64,000 nucleotides of DNA from JANQSP01 sp965226095. GTDB taxonomy: Bacteria > Bdellovibrionota > Bdellovibrionia > Bdellovibrionales > UBA1609. Within the stretch, counting starts at the first letter, position 1. Each line of letters starts with the position of its first letter. The notes below the pieces were generated by a model. It searched no databases and was not told the origin of the DNA. It saw nothing but the letters and a program-made list of their open reading frames with translations. Location: positions 1,364,001 to 1,428,000 of the forward strand of contig OZ245336.1 in the NCBI GenBank assembly GCA_965226095.1, read 5' to 3'. The position numbers were made by a program, and so were the translations under genes. Of the stretch, positions 41,576 to 48,768 are shown piece by piece.

Positions 41576-42320
41576 ATCACTTCATTCTTTAAGTGCTCCT
41601 CCTCTTTTGACCACTCCCACTGATGTGGTGCGGGTTATATTAAATTCTAATGAAGATTGTATCTTATCTGGCAAAGATGTTTTTGAGACAAATATACGAA
41701 GCTTATCTCCTTCTATTAATATGCAATGGTTTTGCAAAAATGGTGATACAATCTATAAGCACCAAAACATTGTGTCTTTTAATATAGAAACCTCAACCTG
41801 CCTTCAAAAAACATTTCTGTCTGCACTACAGGTATTATCTCATCTAAGTGGCTTGGCTACATTAACTTACTGTTATGTATCCAGCTTAAAGAATGCTAAT
41901 TCTACAAAAATTCAGATCTTAACTCAAAGAAAAGAATACTCCACTTGGCTCTCAGAGGAGGAAATGGCTATCAAACATGGAAAGGGAGAGGGCACTGTTC
42001 ACTGCGTGGAAGATATAAACATTCTAACTAATTTAGATCTTTTAAAAGAACAGAAAGAAACAGTTTTTACATGTAGGAACTCAAATACAGTGGAATATTT
42101 ATTGGAAAACCTACCTATGAAATCTGATCGATTGGCTTTTCATAACACAATGAATTGGCGGAATTGGATTGCAAAAATTCCAAATAATATACAAGTAGGG
42201 CTGTGGGGGAATATTCAATGCAATGATATTACTCATTTATCTCATGATCGATTGAGTTTTATTATACCTTCTGAATTATCCTACTCACCATCTGTAGACT
42301 TTTGCTTAAAATGTTTCTGA
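41565..42320 (+). CDS. NadC-like protein, apparently catalytically degenerate
   Basis: The 251 residues resemble quinolinate phosphoribosyltransferase. APPLLTTPTDVVRVILNSNEDC matches the N-terminal start, CKNGDTIYKHQNIVSFN the GxxL/V segment, and FLSALQVLSHLSGLATLTYCYV the ERTALNFLQxLSGIAT helix. The expected next motif, DTRKTTPGLR (substrate Arg/Lys), is replaced by LTQRKEYSTWLSEE, and the later HxDNH/ExS strand pattern is not recognisable. It is about 30 residues short of normal. It may be a decayed or repurposed NadC. It overlaps the receiver gene upstream and birA downstream by 19 bases; nadC next to birA is seen in other bacteria. Confidence 0.6.
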   Translation: MKTESLHSLSAPPLLTTPTDVVRVILNSNEDCILSGKDVFETNIRSLSPSINMQWFCKNGDTIYKHQNIVSFNIETSTCLQKTFLSALQVLSHLSGLATLTYCYVSSLKNANSTKIQILTQRKEYSTWLSEEEMAIKHGKGEGTVHCVEDINILTNLDLLKEQKETVFTCRNSNTVEYLLENLPMKSDRLAFHNTMNWRNWIAKIPNNIQVGLWGNIQCNDITHLSHDRLSFIIPSELSYSPSVDFCLKCF

Positions 42321-42871
42321 TTGCTCAATGGACTCGTGAATGGGCAGAATTAAAAAAATATTCTTTTATCTATTATAAAAGTACCAGTAGTACAAATGAT
42401 GAATCTAAAAAGGCTTTTGACAATAAAAAAAATATTTCTTTATTTATTGCTGAGTTTCAAGCTCAAGGCAGAGGTCGGCAGAAAAACAAATGGCTCAACA
42501 GTGATATGATGTTGAGTTGGAGTTTTCCTTTCAAAAAATCTCCGCAACCAGATTTATCAAAACAGATGGGGATTGCCTTATATTCCGCCCTCAAAAAAAC
42601 ATGGCCTTCAGTGAACTTTATATTCAAACTACCTAATGATATTTATATCAACACAAAAAAGCTAGCTGGCTTACTTATAGAAGTGATAAGTAAAGGGAAC
42701 CAACATCAGTTAATTATAGGCACTGGCATGAATGTCTTAAAACATCCGAAAAACACTCCTTTTACACATCTGGCACAATATCTGCCAAAAACACAAATAA
42801 ACAAGGAACATTGGTCTTCTTTTATGAGCAATTGGAATGATGAGATTCATAAAACAATCAATAATATATAG
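42302..42871 (+). CDS. birA: Biotin-[acetyl-CoA-carboxylase] ligase, catalytic type
   Basis: The enzyme attaches biotin to carrier proteins. The 189 residues hold the catalytic domain: KSTSSTNDESKKAF, AEFQAQGRGRQKNKW (the GRGRxxxxW biotinyl-AMP loop), FKLPNDIYINTKKLAGLLIEV and LIIGTGMNV. There is no N-terminal repressor HTH, so it is not a regulator, and the C-terminal SH3-like domain is missing or minimal. It overlaps the NadC-like gene by 19 bases and is presumably translated by coupling. Confidence 0.9.
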   Translation: MLKMFLIAQWTREWAELKKYSFIYYKSTSSTNDESKKAFDNKKNISLFIAEFQAQGRGRQKNKWLNSDMMLSWSFPFKKSPQPDLSKQMGIALYSALKKTWPSVNFIFKLPNDIYINTKKLAGLLIEVISKGNQHQLIIGTGMNVLKHPKNTPFTHLAQYLPKTQINKEHWSSFMSNWNDEIHKTINNI

Positions 42872-42911
42872 AAAATTTTATCTGCACTGGAAATTGATTG
42901 AAAAAATAACT

Positions 42912-43628
42912 TTATAAACATTCATCGTCATAAATATTGATCTCAGGATAGCAGGCTCCTCCCTGTGCTTCCAAAGCAATACATTCCTCATACCCCATAG
43001 AAGTAACTTGAGATAAACCAGTTTTTTCTATCATGTAAACATTAATATCTGCAGAACGGGCTCCACACTTTAAAGGATGTAACATACCATCTGTCGCCTG
43101 ATATTTATCATACACTACAATTTTTTTATCAATCAGTTCTTGTTCCATAGTATCCACATCAACACCTGAATCAATTTGACATTGAAGACGACCAGCAGAT
43201 TTATAAACAGAAATCACACCTGATGGTTGATCAGCCAATCGATACTCAGCATAAGAGGATGAAGAGCATTTACCTCCTTCGGATTCCAATTTACTACACA
43301 AAGACCAATCTGCATTCAGCGCTGTTTGCACATCATTTTGAGCAATCCTGAAAATATTAATTCGAGAAAGATTTCTATGACAAGCTTTATCCTTTTCACT
43401 GTAATGTTTATGGCCATCAAACCCTCTGGTGATAGATAATATTGTTACTCCCAAGTTTTGCAATTCTTTTTGCATTTCTTCCACCCGTAATACCGATTCA
43501 GTGCATTTGACAGAACGACACTCATGTTTAAAAATTTCCACACCTTGAGATTTAGAGTTTTCATTATTGGCAAAAGCACCTAAAGAAAGTATTATAGAAC
43601 AACTGAATAGACATATTTTTTCTTTCAT
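42912..43628 (-). CDS. Secreted Cys-rich protein with duplicated domain
   Basis: Function not recognised. The 238 residues begin with a signal peptide (ICLFSCSIILSLGAFA). The mature part contains two related units of about 80 residues. The first is EEMQKELQNLGVTILSITRGFDG ... RINIFRIAQ ... LCSKLESEGGKC. The second is DTMEQELIDKKIVVYDKYQATDG ... DINVYMIEK ... ECIALEAQGGAC. Each starts with a helix, has a DG turn and a strand, and ends with a Cys-bearing helix followed by GGxC. It is probably periplasmic with disulphides. It stands alone between birA and a plus-strand pair. Confidence 0.65.
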   Translation of the reverse strand: MKEKICLFSCSIILSLGAFANNENSKSQGVEIFKHECRSVKCTESVLRVEEMQKELQNLGVTILSITRGFDGHKHYSEKDKACHRNLSRINIFRIAQNDVQTALNADWSLCSKLESEGGKCSSSSYAEYRLADQPSGVISVYKSAGRLQCQIDSGVDVDTMEQELIDKKIVVYDKYQATDGMLHPLKCGARSADINVYMIEKTGLSQVTSMGYEECIALEAQGGACYPEINIYDDECL

Positions 43629-43752
43629 AGAGCCTCCATAGAAAAAACTTAAGATATTTAAGGTTAAACAATTTACTCCTAAAACACAATACTACTTTTT
43701 CGTAAATTAGAAAAACCTTTACTTAAAGCTGAAAAACAGGCAGGATAGCCCT

Positions 43753-44589
43753 ATGAAACTGATACCCCTAACGTCTTGCAATTTTTGTTTCTTTGACTTT
43801 CAGCCGCACAAAACATGGCCGAAAGGTTGGCCTCCTTTCTCCTGGAATCAAAAAATCATCACTGGTTTTTCACATCATGATCATCAGTACGCTCTTGAAT
43901 TCAATAAGGGAGAAAATCATGAAAAGTATGAGCATTTCTTACACTTGTTTCATACCTGTTACCCTCAACTGAGCCTGTCTGAACTGGGAAGGATTTTAAG
44001 CAAATGGGATGTAAAGCAATTGCCTGATTTTTCCTGGCAGAGCTTTTTTTCTCTCTATAACTACCATCAGGAACTCTCTTTCTTAAAAAACTTTTTTACA
44101 AAATTTATTGCCACTCCCAGTGATTTTCAAGATTGGGTGACAGAAAAAAAATTACACATTAATGACTTACGCATTTTGAACTGCATCCCGGATATCAATG
44201 ACCTTTCATTTATGTTTCAGTGGATTTCAAAAAAAAATGTCTCTCATTTTCATGGAGTAAAGGCTTTGGAATTAACTGGAGAACTTATTTTAATGGGATT
44301 TAAAGAGACGGAGATTTTAAATGAAAAGTTGAAAGATAATCCACAGGCTATGGTTCAACATATAGAATTAAAGCGAAAAAACAAAACATTATCCCAGGAT
44401 CAACAACGACAACAACAACTGGAACACACAGCCTGGCCCAGTCAGATTCAAGGTCAATGGCTGAGAAAAGGAGATCAAACCGGCTTGGAGATTAAATTAT
44501 GGTGTAAAAACCAAAATGAAATGCAAAAAAAACTAAAAACATTAAGTAATTTAAATACACTTGATAAAATATTTGTAAGGGATGAGTAA
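43753..44589 (+). CDS. Unknown protein paired with an SPL-like radical SAM gene
   Basis: Function not recognised. The 278 residues have no signal peptide or membrane segment. The protein is rich in Trp, Phe and His (FFDFQPHKTWPKGWPPFSWNQK, FSHHDHQYALEF), has a helical middle, a Gln-rich patch (SQDQQRQQQLE) near 218 and a short beta C terminus. Only 2 bases separate its stop from the ATG of the radical SAM gene, so the two are co-translated. It may act with that enzyme, but nothing in the sequence shows how. Confidence 0.6.
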   Translation: MKLIPLTSCNFCFFDFQPHKTWPKGWPPFSWNQKIITGFSHHDHQYALEFNKGENHEKYEHFLHLFHTCYPQLSLSELGRILSKWDVKQLPDFSWQSFFSLYNYHQELSFLKNFFTKFIATPSDFQDWVTEKKLHINDLRILNCIPDINDLSFMFQWISKKNVSHFHGVKALELTGELILMGFKETEILNEKLKDNPQAMVQHIELKRKNKTLSQDQQRQQQLEHTAWPSQIQGQWLRKGDQTGLEIKLWCKNQNEMQKKLKTLSNLNTLDKIFVRDE

Positions 44590-44591
44590 AA

Positions 44592-45725
44592 ATGCAATTT
44601 ACCGATATTTACATAGAAAAACATTCTTTAGAATCTACCAGCGCAAAAAGAGTTTTTAAATTATTCCCCAAAAAACATATTCACATTATTCAGGATAAAA
44701 CAGAGCTAAAAAAACAAAGCTCCATGAGTGCTGAAGGATTCACTAAGAGTAAAAAACAACTTTTACTTTGCTCCTTTAAAGGAAAGTTTTTCAAACGATG
44801 TCCAGGAGTTAGACCCGGCCTGATGTGTTGTAACTATTTTGTACTCAACTTAGGACAACATTGTGAAATGGACTGCTCCTATTGTTATTTACAAAACCTT
44901 ATTAACTTCCCTTATGTCACTATCTATACAAATATTCAGGATGCTCTGAATGAATTATCTGCACTTCAACAGGCAGGTATGGATAAACAAAAACTTCGTA
45001 TTGGCACTGGCGAACTCACTGACAGCCTCAGCCTGGACGATATTAGTTTGTATTCCACCGCATTAGTAAATTTTTTTAAAAAAGCTCCACTTTGGACTTT
45101 GGAATTTAAAACCAAATCCAACAATATCAAAAACTTTGTGAATCAATCACACGCCGGCAATGTTATCGTAAGTTGGTCTCTCAACCCCCAATATATTATT
45201 GAACAAGAAGAGCATGGTACAGCTTCTTTAGAAGAACGATTACAAGCGGCTCGTCTCTGCCGTGATCAAGGTTTCCCTGTTGCTTTTCACCTGGACCCTG
45301 TTATTTATCATCCTGAGTGGCAGGAGAATTATCAAAAATTGGTGCAAAAGATCACTTCTTTATTTCAGCCAAAAGAGGTTTTTCACATTTCATTGGGAGC
45401 CTTACGTTTTCAACCGGAGCAAAGACATCTTATGCGGGAACGATTTGGTCTTGATTCACTGATCACCCAAGGTGAATACTTTAAAAGCACAGACGGCAAG
45501 CTTCGTTATGACAGTCACTTAAGACAAAAAATGTTTTCCTTTATCTACAAGGAATTTAAAAAACAGAACTCTGCCTGGCCGATATTTTTATGTATGGAGG
45601 ACAAGGAAAACTGGTTAGCCACTTTAAATCAAACTCCACAAAAAATACCAGCACTTCAACAACATTTTAATTTTCAATCCGTGCGCGCTTTTAACAAAAA
45701 TGTTTCACCCTCTACTCACAAATAA
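44592..45725 (+). CDS. SPL-family radical SAM protein
   Basis: The 377 residues carry the radical SAM cluster motif C-x3-C-x2-C at Cys 91, 95 and 98 (GQHCEMDCSYCYLQ). The surroundings are like those of spore photoproduct lyase: CNYFVLNLGQHCEMDCSYCYLQN, LRIGTGELTDSLSLDD and LEFKTKSNN. True SPL repairs the spore photoproduct in Firmicutes. Members in non-sporulating bacteria have unknown or other repair roles, so I do not name it splB. It ends overlapping mpg by 21 bases, tail to tail; mpg is also a base-repair gene. Confidence 0.8.
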   Translation: MQFTDIYIEKHSLESTSAKRVFKLFPKKHIHIIQDKTELKKQSSMSAEGFTKSKKQLLLCSFKGKFFKRCPGVRPGLMCCNYFVLNLGQHCEMDCSYCYLQNLINFPYVTIYTNIQDALNELSALQQAGMDKQKLRIGTGELTDSLSLDDISLYSTALVNFFKKAPLWTLEFKTKSNNIKNFVNQSHAGNVIVSWSLNPQYIIEQEEHGTASLEERLQAARLCRDQGFPVAFHLDPVIYHPEWQENYQKLVQKITSLFQPKEVFHISLGALRFQPEQRHLMRERFGLDSLITQGEYFKSTDGKLRYDSHLRQKMFSFIYKEFKKQNSAWPIFLCMEDKENWLATLNQTPQKIPALQQHFNFQSVRAFNKNVSPSTHK

Positions 45726-46307
45726 ATTATTCTTTATATAAAAACGAAGCGGCCAATAACAGGAATCCTTCAGAGGGGATAACCCAATACGATGATTGAC
45801 AGCGATTTGGCTTTGCTGAATATTTTCTCCTCTCTCTAAGTACAACTGATGATTCTCAGCATTCAAAGGAAGGGCATTTAAATCTCTTGTAATCTGGAAA
45901 GCCTGACATAACTTGCCAGGTCCATTAGTTAAATTTTTCACATCTGTCTTATTCCGATTTTTCTGCATAATTTTTACACCAGCAAGAGGTTCTAAAGCAC
46001 GTATCAACACCGCCTCCGGTTGTCCCTCTTTTGCAGTGATGACATTAAAACAATGATACATTCCATAAGTGAAATACACATAAGAGCAACCTCCCTGGCG
46101 AAACATCACTTCTGTGCGTTTGGTGATGTTTCCACTAAAACTATGGCAGGAAGAATCTTTAAGGCCTAAATAGGCCTCTGTTTCCACAATTTTTCCTTTT
46201 AAAAGTCGATTTTTTCCTGCTTTTCGCACTAAAATTTGGCCTAAGAGTTGCACTGCCACCTGAGTGGTCTCTCTCGTAAAAAAATCTGATCTTAAGCTCA
46301 TTGCCAT
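45705..46307 (-). CDS. mpg: 3-methyladenine DNA glycosylase (AAG/MPG family)
   Basis: The enzyme removes alkylated and deaminated purines from DNA. The 200-residue protein has the family start LLGQILVRK, the active-site KIVETEAYLGLKDSSCHSF (catalytic Glu in VETEAY), the intercalating-loop region GGCSYVYFTYGMYHCFNVI, and the substrate-pocket signature LTNGPGKLCQAFQITRDLN. Length is normal. It is convergent with the SPL-like gene and shares 21 bases at the 3' end. Confidence 0.95.
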   Translation of the reverse strand: MAMSLRSDFFTRETTQVAVQLLGQILVRKAGKNRLLKGKIVETEAYLGLKDSSCHSFSGNITKRTEVMFRQGGCSYVYFTYGMYHCFNVITAKEGQPEAVLIRALEPLAGVKIMQKNRNKTDVKNLTNGPGKLCQAFQITRDLNALPLNAENHQLYLERGENIQQSQIAVNHRIGLSPLKDSCYWPLRFYIKNNLFVSRG

Positions 46308-46454
46308 CTGTCACCTTTCCATTTTTTATATTGAGATACTTATGAACTTAAATCCAGTGACGAAAATACCGGTGAGTGCATGACTCTATCAGTAGTAGAG
46401 TAAAAGCGAACCTAGATAACAGAAACCCTATTTAAACACAGTAATCTATTATTT

Positions 46455-46500
46455 AAAAAACCAAGCTCCTATAAAATTTAGGGCTTAAGGCTTGGTTTTT
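46455..46500 (+). terminator. Strong terminator-like hairpin without an upstream gene
   Basis: AAAAACCAAGC (46456-46466) pairs with GCTTGGTTTTT (46490-46500). A small inner stem CCTA/TAGG lies in the loop. The T run faces plus, but no plus-strand protein gene lies between it and mpg's start. A short ncRNA in about 46310-46500 is possible. Confidence 0.55.
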
Positions 46501-46550
46501 AGCAATATAATTTGGTTCAGACTGTTTACCATTTTATAATGTGGTGAGTA

Positions 46551-46877
46551 ATGAAAGCTTTTGTCCGTAAAAATGGAAATAACGTTTATATCGTCGATTT
46601 AAAAGGAGAAGTGGATTTTGCCTCCGCTGAACCTTTCCATGAAACCTGTATAAATAACCTGACACAAAAAAATATTATTTTTAATTTAAAGGGTTTGAAC
46701 TTCGTGGGTTCAAATGGACTCAGCTCTTTTATGGATACCCTTAGTGAATTGAAAAAACATTCCAGCCTGAAATTTTGCTGTGTAGGTTCTGAATTTATGC
46801 GATTTTTTAATACCTATAGTGAAACCAAAGATCTGGTGATCTATGAAGACGAAAAAGCCGCTGAGGATTCCTTTTAA
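46551..46877 (+). CDS. STAS-domain protein (anti-sigma-factor antagonist type)
   Basis: The 108 residues are a single STAS domain: VYIVDLKGEVDFASAEPFHETC, IIFNLKGLNFVGSNGLSSFMDTL, then LKFCCVGSEFMRFFNTYSETKDLVIYEDEKAA. The segment FVGSNGLSSF corresponds to the D-S-S-G phosphorylation site of SpoIIAA-like antagonists; Ser is present but the preceding Asp is Gly, so phospho-control is uncertain. No partner kinase is adjacent. HNH element B begins 16 bp after its stop. Confidence 0.85.
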   Translation: MKAFVRKNGNNVYIVDLKGEVDFASAEPFHETCINNLTQKNIIFNLKGLNFVGSNGLSSFMDTLSELKKHSSLKFCCVGSEFMRFFNTYSETKDLVIYEDEKAAEDSF

Positions 46878-46996
46878 TGGAACATTTAGGTATTCAGTAA
46901 TTCGCTGACAAAGCTTCTGTGTGCTTTGTTACTCGTTATTCCTATAGATCCGTCATGCCTGCACAGGCAGGCATCCATTTTCCTTCAAAGGCTACA

Positions 46997-47025
46997 TAAG
47001 AAAGCCCGCCTGTGGGGCTTTCTTA
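46997..47025 (-). terminator. Terminator of HNH element B
   Basis: This is the same 11-bp stem (TAAGAAAGCCC/GGGCTTTCTTA) as in copy A, 44 bases past the stop of the HNH gene. Confidence 0.7.
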
Positions 47026-47068
47026 TTCAGCTCTACAATCACTGTACATTCACTGATCACCTCTTTGT

Positions 47069-48301
47069 TTATACTTCTTTCTGATGCCTTGAAAAAGTAA
47101 ACTGGTTGTGATTAGCACAAAGTAGTCTCAAATTATCAGCCTCATGTGTTCCACCTAAAGAAAAGGGCTTAATATGATCTATTTGTAACAGATGGTTTGA
47201 TGAGCATCTTCTTTTTGTCTTTGGACATACGTAAGTACACTGCCCTTGATCTCTCATCCATACATGATGTCTCACTACTGAAGGAATATATCTGGTGGTT
47301 TTTAAATATTTTTGATTATTATGTAGCTTTTGATTAGCTATTTGTACTGGAAGTTTTGAAGTTTCTTTATCAATTACTTTCTTTGATTGTATAGGGACTG
47401 ATATTTTGATCTTTTTATTTTGCTTATTTAGTTTTCTTTTTGGATCATATTTATTTAAACCTAACTCTGCCAATAGGGAAAACAACTCTCCATAAGACAT
47501 ACTTGGATTCTTGTGGGATAGTAGCTTTTTTAAATCCTCTAGTTTTTGCTGAGAATCTTTGTCTAAAATTACTTTTATTTCCACTTTATCATTATTTATA
47601 TCTCTGACTTTTTCTTTCTCATTACAAACTTCAGGAAAAGTACTGGAAAGCAGTTTTTCTGTTTCTTTTGTGGATTTACCCTGTACTTGCTTTATTAAAT
47701 CTCTTTTTTGGGCTTTGCTTATAGACACCTGATGATGCAGTGATTCTTCATTGTGAATAATAGGTGCGTCATCAATAAGCCTTTGGTTTGATTGAGTTTT
47801 TTTACTTTTATCCAACAGTATTTTAGTGATTGTAGCTTGCTCTTTAAGTGCCTTATTTTTTATCTGTTTTTCCTGTTTTTCAAACACACTTTGAAGCTTG
47901 CTGGCTGTGCAAAGATTAAGTTCTCCTTTTGCCATTTTCAGCTTTGTTTCCGGCAGTTCTTTACAAAGCTTCATAGCTTTGATTCTTCTATAGGCTGAGC
48001 TTTCGCTATATCCAAGTTCTTTAACAGTATATTCAAACAAGCTGGAAAAGCCTCTATCCAAATAGAGTTTTCTGCATTCTATTTCCTGTAAATGTTGAAG
48101 TTCCAAGATATTGATTTGTCTTTCTTTTTGCACCAGATTTTTGGTTTGTGAAAGTAATTGATCATTACTAAGCTTTTTTAAGTTTGTGTTTGCATCTGTT
48201 GTTGTTCCTGTTTTAACTGAAAGCTCTCTAAGAGCTTTCAGTCCTGCGAAAGCAGGCATCCAGTCACCTTGCCTATTTTGTTTTTCTTGGTTTTTGTACA
48301 T
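47069..48301 (-). CDS. HNH endonuclease-family protein of a TIR element
   Basis: The 410-residue protein has an N-terminal helical domain (LSNDQLLSQTKNLVQKERQ, then FEYTVKELGYSESSAYRRIKAMKLC), typical of the Bdellovibrio/myxobacterial HNH family. A basic middle part and a DUF-like segment (LEDLKKLLSHKNPSMSYGELFSLLAELGLNKYDPKRK) follow. The C-terminal HNH nuclease is RHHVWMRDQGQCTYV, CSSNHLLQIDHIKPFSLGG, NLRLLCANHNQF. Residues 13-31 (DWMPAFAGLKALRELSVKT) are encoded by copies of the short palindromic repeats at 48217-48264, inserted in frame. A strong AGGAGG site precedes the ATG. The probable role is DNA cleavage for element movement or host interference. Confidence 0.85.
   Translation of the reverse strand: MYKNQEKQNRQGDWMPAFAGLKALRELSVKTGTTTDANTNLKKLSNDQLLSQTKNLVQKERQINILELQHLQEIECRKLYLDRGFSSLFEYTVKELGYSESSAYRRIKAMKLCKELPETKLKMAKGELNLCTASKLQSVFEKQEKQIKNKALKEQATITKILLDKSKKTQSNQRLIDDAPIIHNEESLHHQVSISKAQKRDLIKQVQGKSTKETEKLLSSTFPEVCNEKEKVRDINNDKVEIKVILDKDSQQKLEDLKKLLSHKNPSMSYGELFSLLAELGLNKYDPKRKLNKQNKKIKISVPIQSKKVIDKETSKLPVQIANQKLHNNQKYLKTTRYIPSVVRHHVWMRDQGQCTYVCPKTKRRCSSNHLLQIDHIKPFSLGGTHEADNLRLLCANHNQFTFSRHQKEV
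48217..48264 (-). repeat. Palindromic repeats inside the HNH coding region
   Basis: A 25-bp palindrome identical to the one at 9415-9439 (48217-48241) is joined to a half of the GGATGCCTGC-TTTC-GCAGG repeat (48242-48264). Both are translated, adding about 16 residues to the HNH protein, as Rickettsia palindromic elements do in their hosts. Confidence 0.75.
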
Positions 48302-48640
48302 AAAAAATACCTCCTATGTTGGTAATTGTTTTTTAGTAAAAACAATATAACATGAGGTTTTAAACAGAGATTTTTATAAAGGTTGAACACAGTTATAGCT
48401 TCACTTTAAAGCCACCAGATAGTCTTATACACTGGCTTTTTTATTCTTAAGCTGAAAAAAACATTTGAATGATATGAAAATAGGAAGAATGAAGAGATAT
48501 GAGCATCAAAAATCTTGTCAAGATTTTTTTATTAGAAACACATAGCATATAAAAAATATTTATTTTTAATTAAACACAAATGAATGATTCTTGTGAGAAG
48601 ATGAAGAAATGATTCTGTCAGCGAATTACTGAACATTTAC

Positions 48641-48760
48641 AATCCTATGTACGCAGGAATCCAGTTAACTGGATTCCCGTTTTCACAGAAATGACTAGCA
48701 CTTACAGGGATGACAATCTTTTGCAGGAATGACTAGCACTTACAGGGATGACAAACAGAA
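48641..48760. repeat. Short palindromic repeats beside HNH element B
   Basis: Degenerate copies of the GGAATCCAG...ACTGGATTCCCG repeat occur, with GACTAGCACTTACAGGGATGACA present twice (near 48693 and 48731; 38-bp spacing). They fill the gap between the element and the pilin-like gene. Confidence 0.65.
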
Positions 48761-48768
48761 ATAATAAT

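Larger units (their letters stand above)
46893..48633 (-). mobile_element. HNH element copy B, 1741 bp with 18-bp TIRs
   Basis: Copy B is the inverted, nearly identical counterpart of the element at 35618-37338. Its ends are TTCAGTAATTCGCTGACA (46893-46910) and the reverse complement (48616-48633). Outside each terminal repeat, similarity to a longer end (CATTTACAATCC-type bases) can be followed for about 12 more bases at some ends. The HNH gene is intact. No convincing target duplication is seen (TA left, CA right). Confidence 0.75.

Noticed and set aside
46319..46500. 6S or SRP RNA
   Set aside because: Length is compatible, but no conserved motif of either RNA could be seen.
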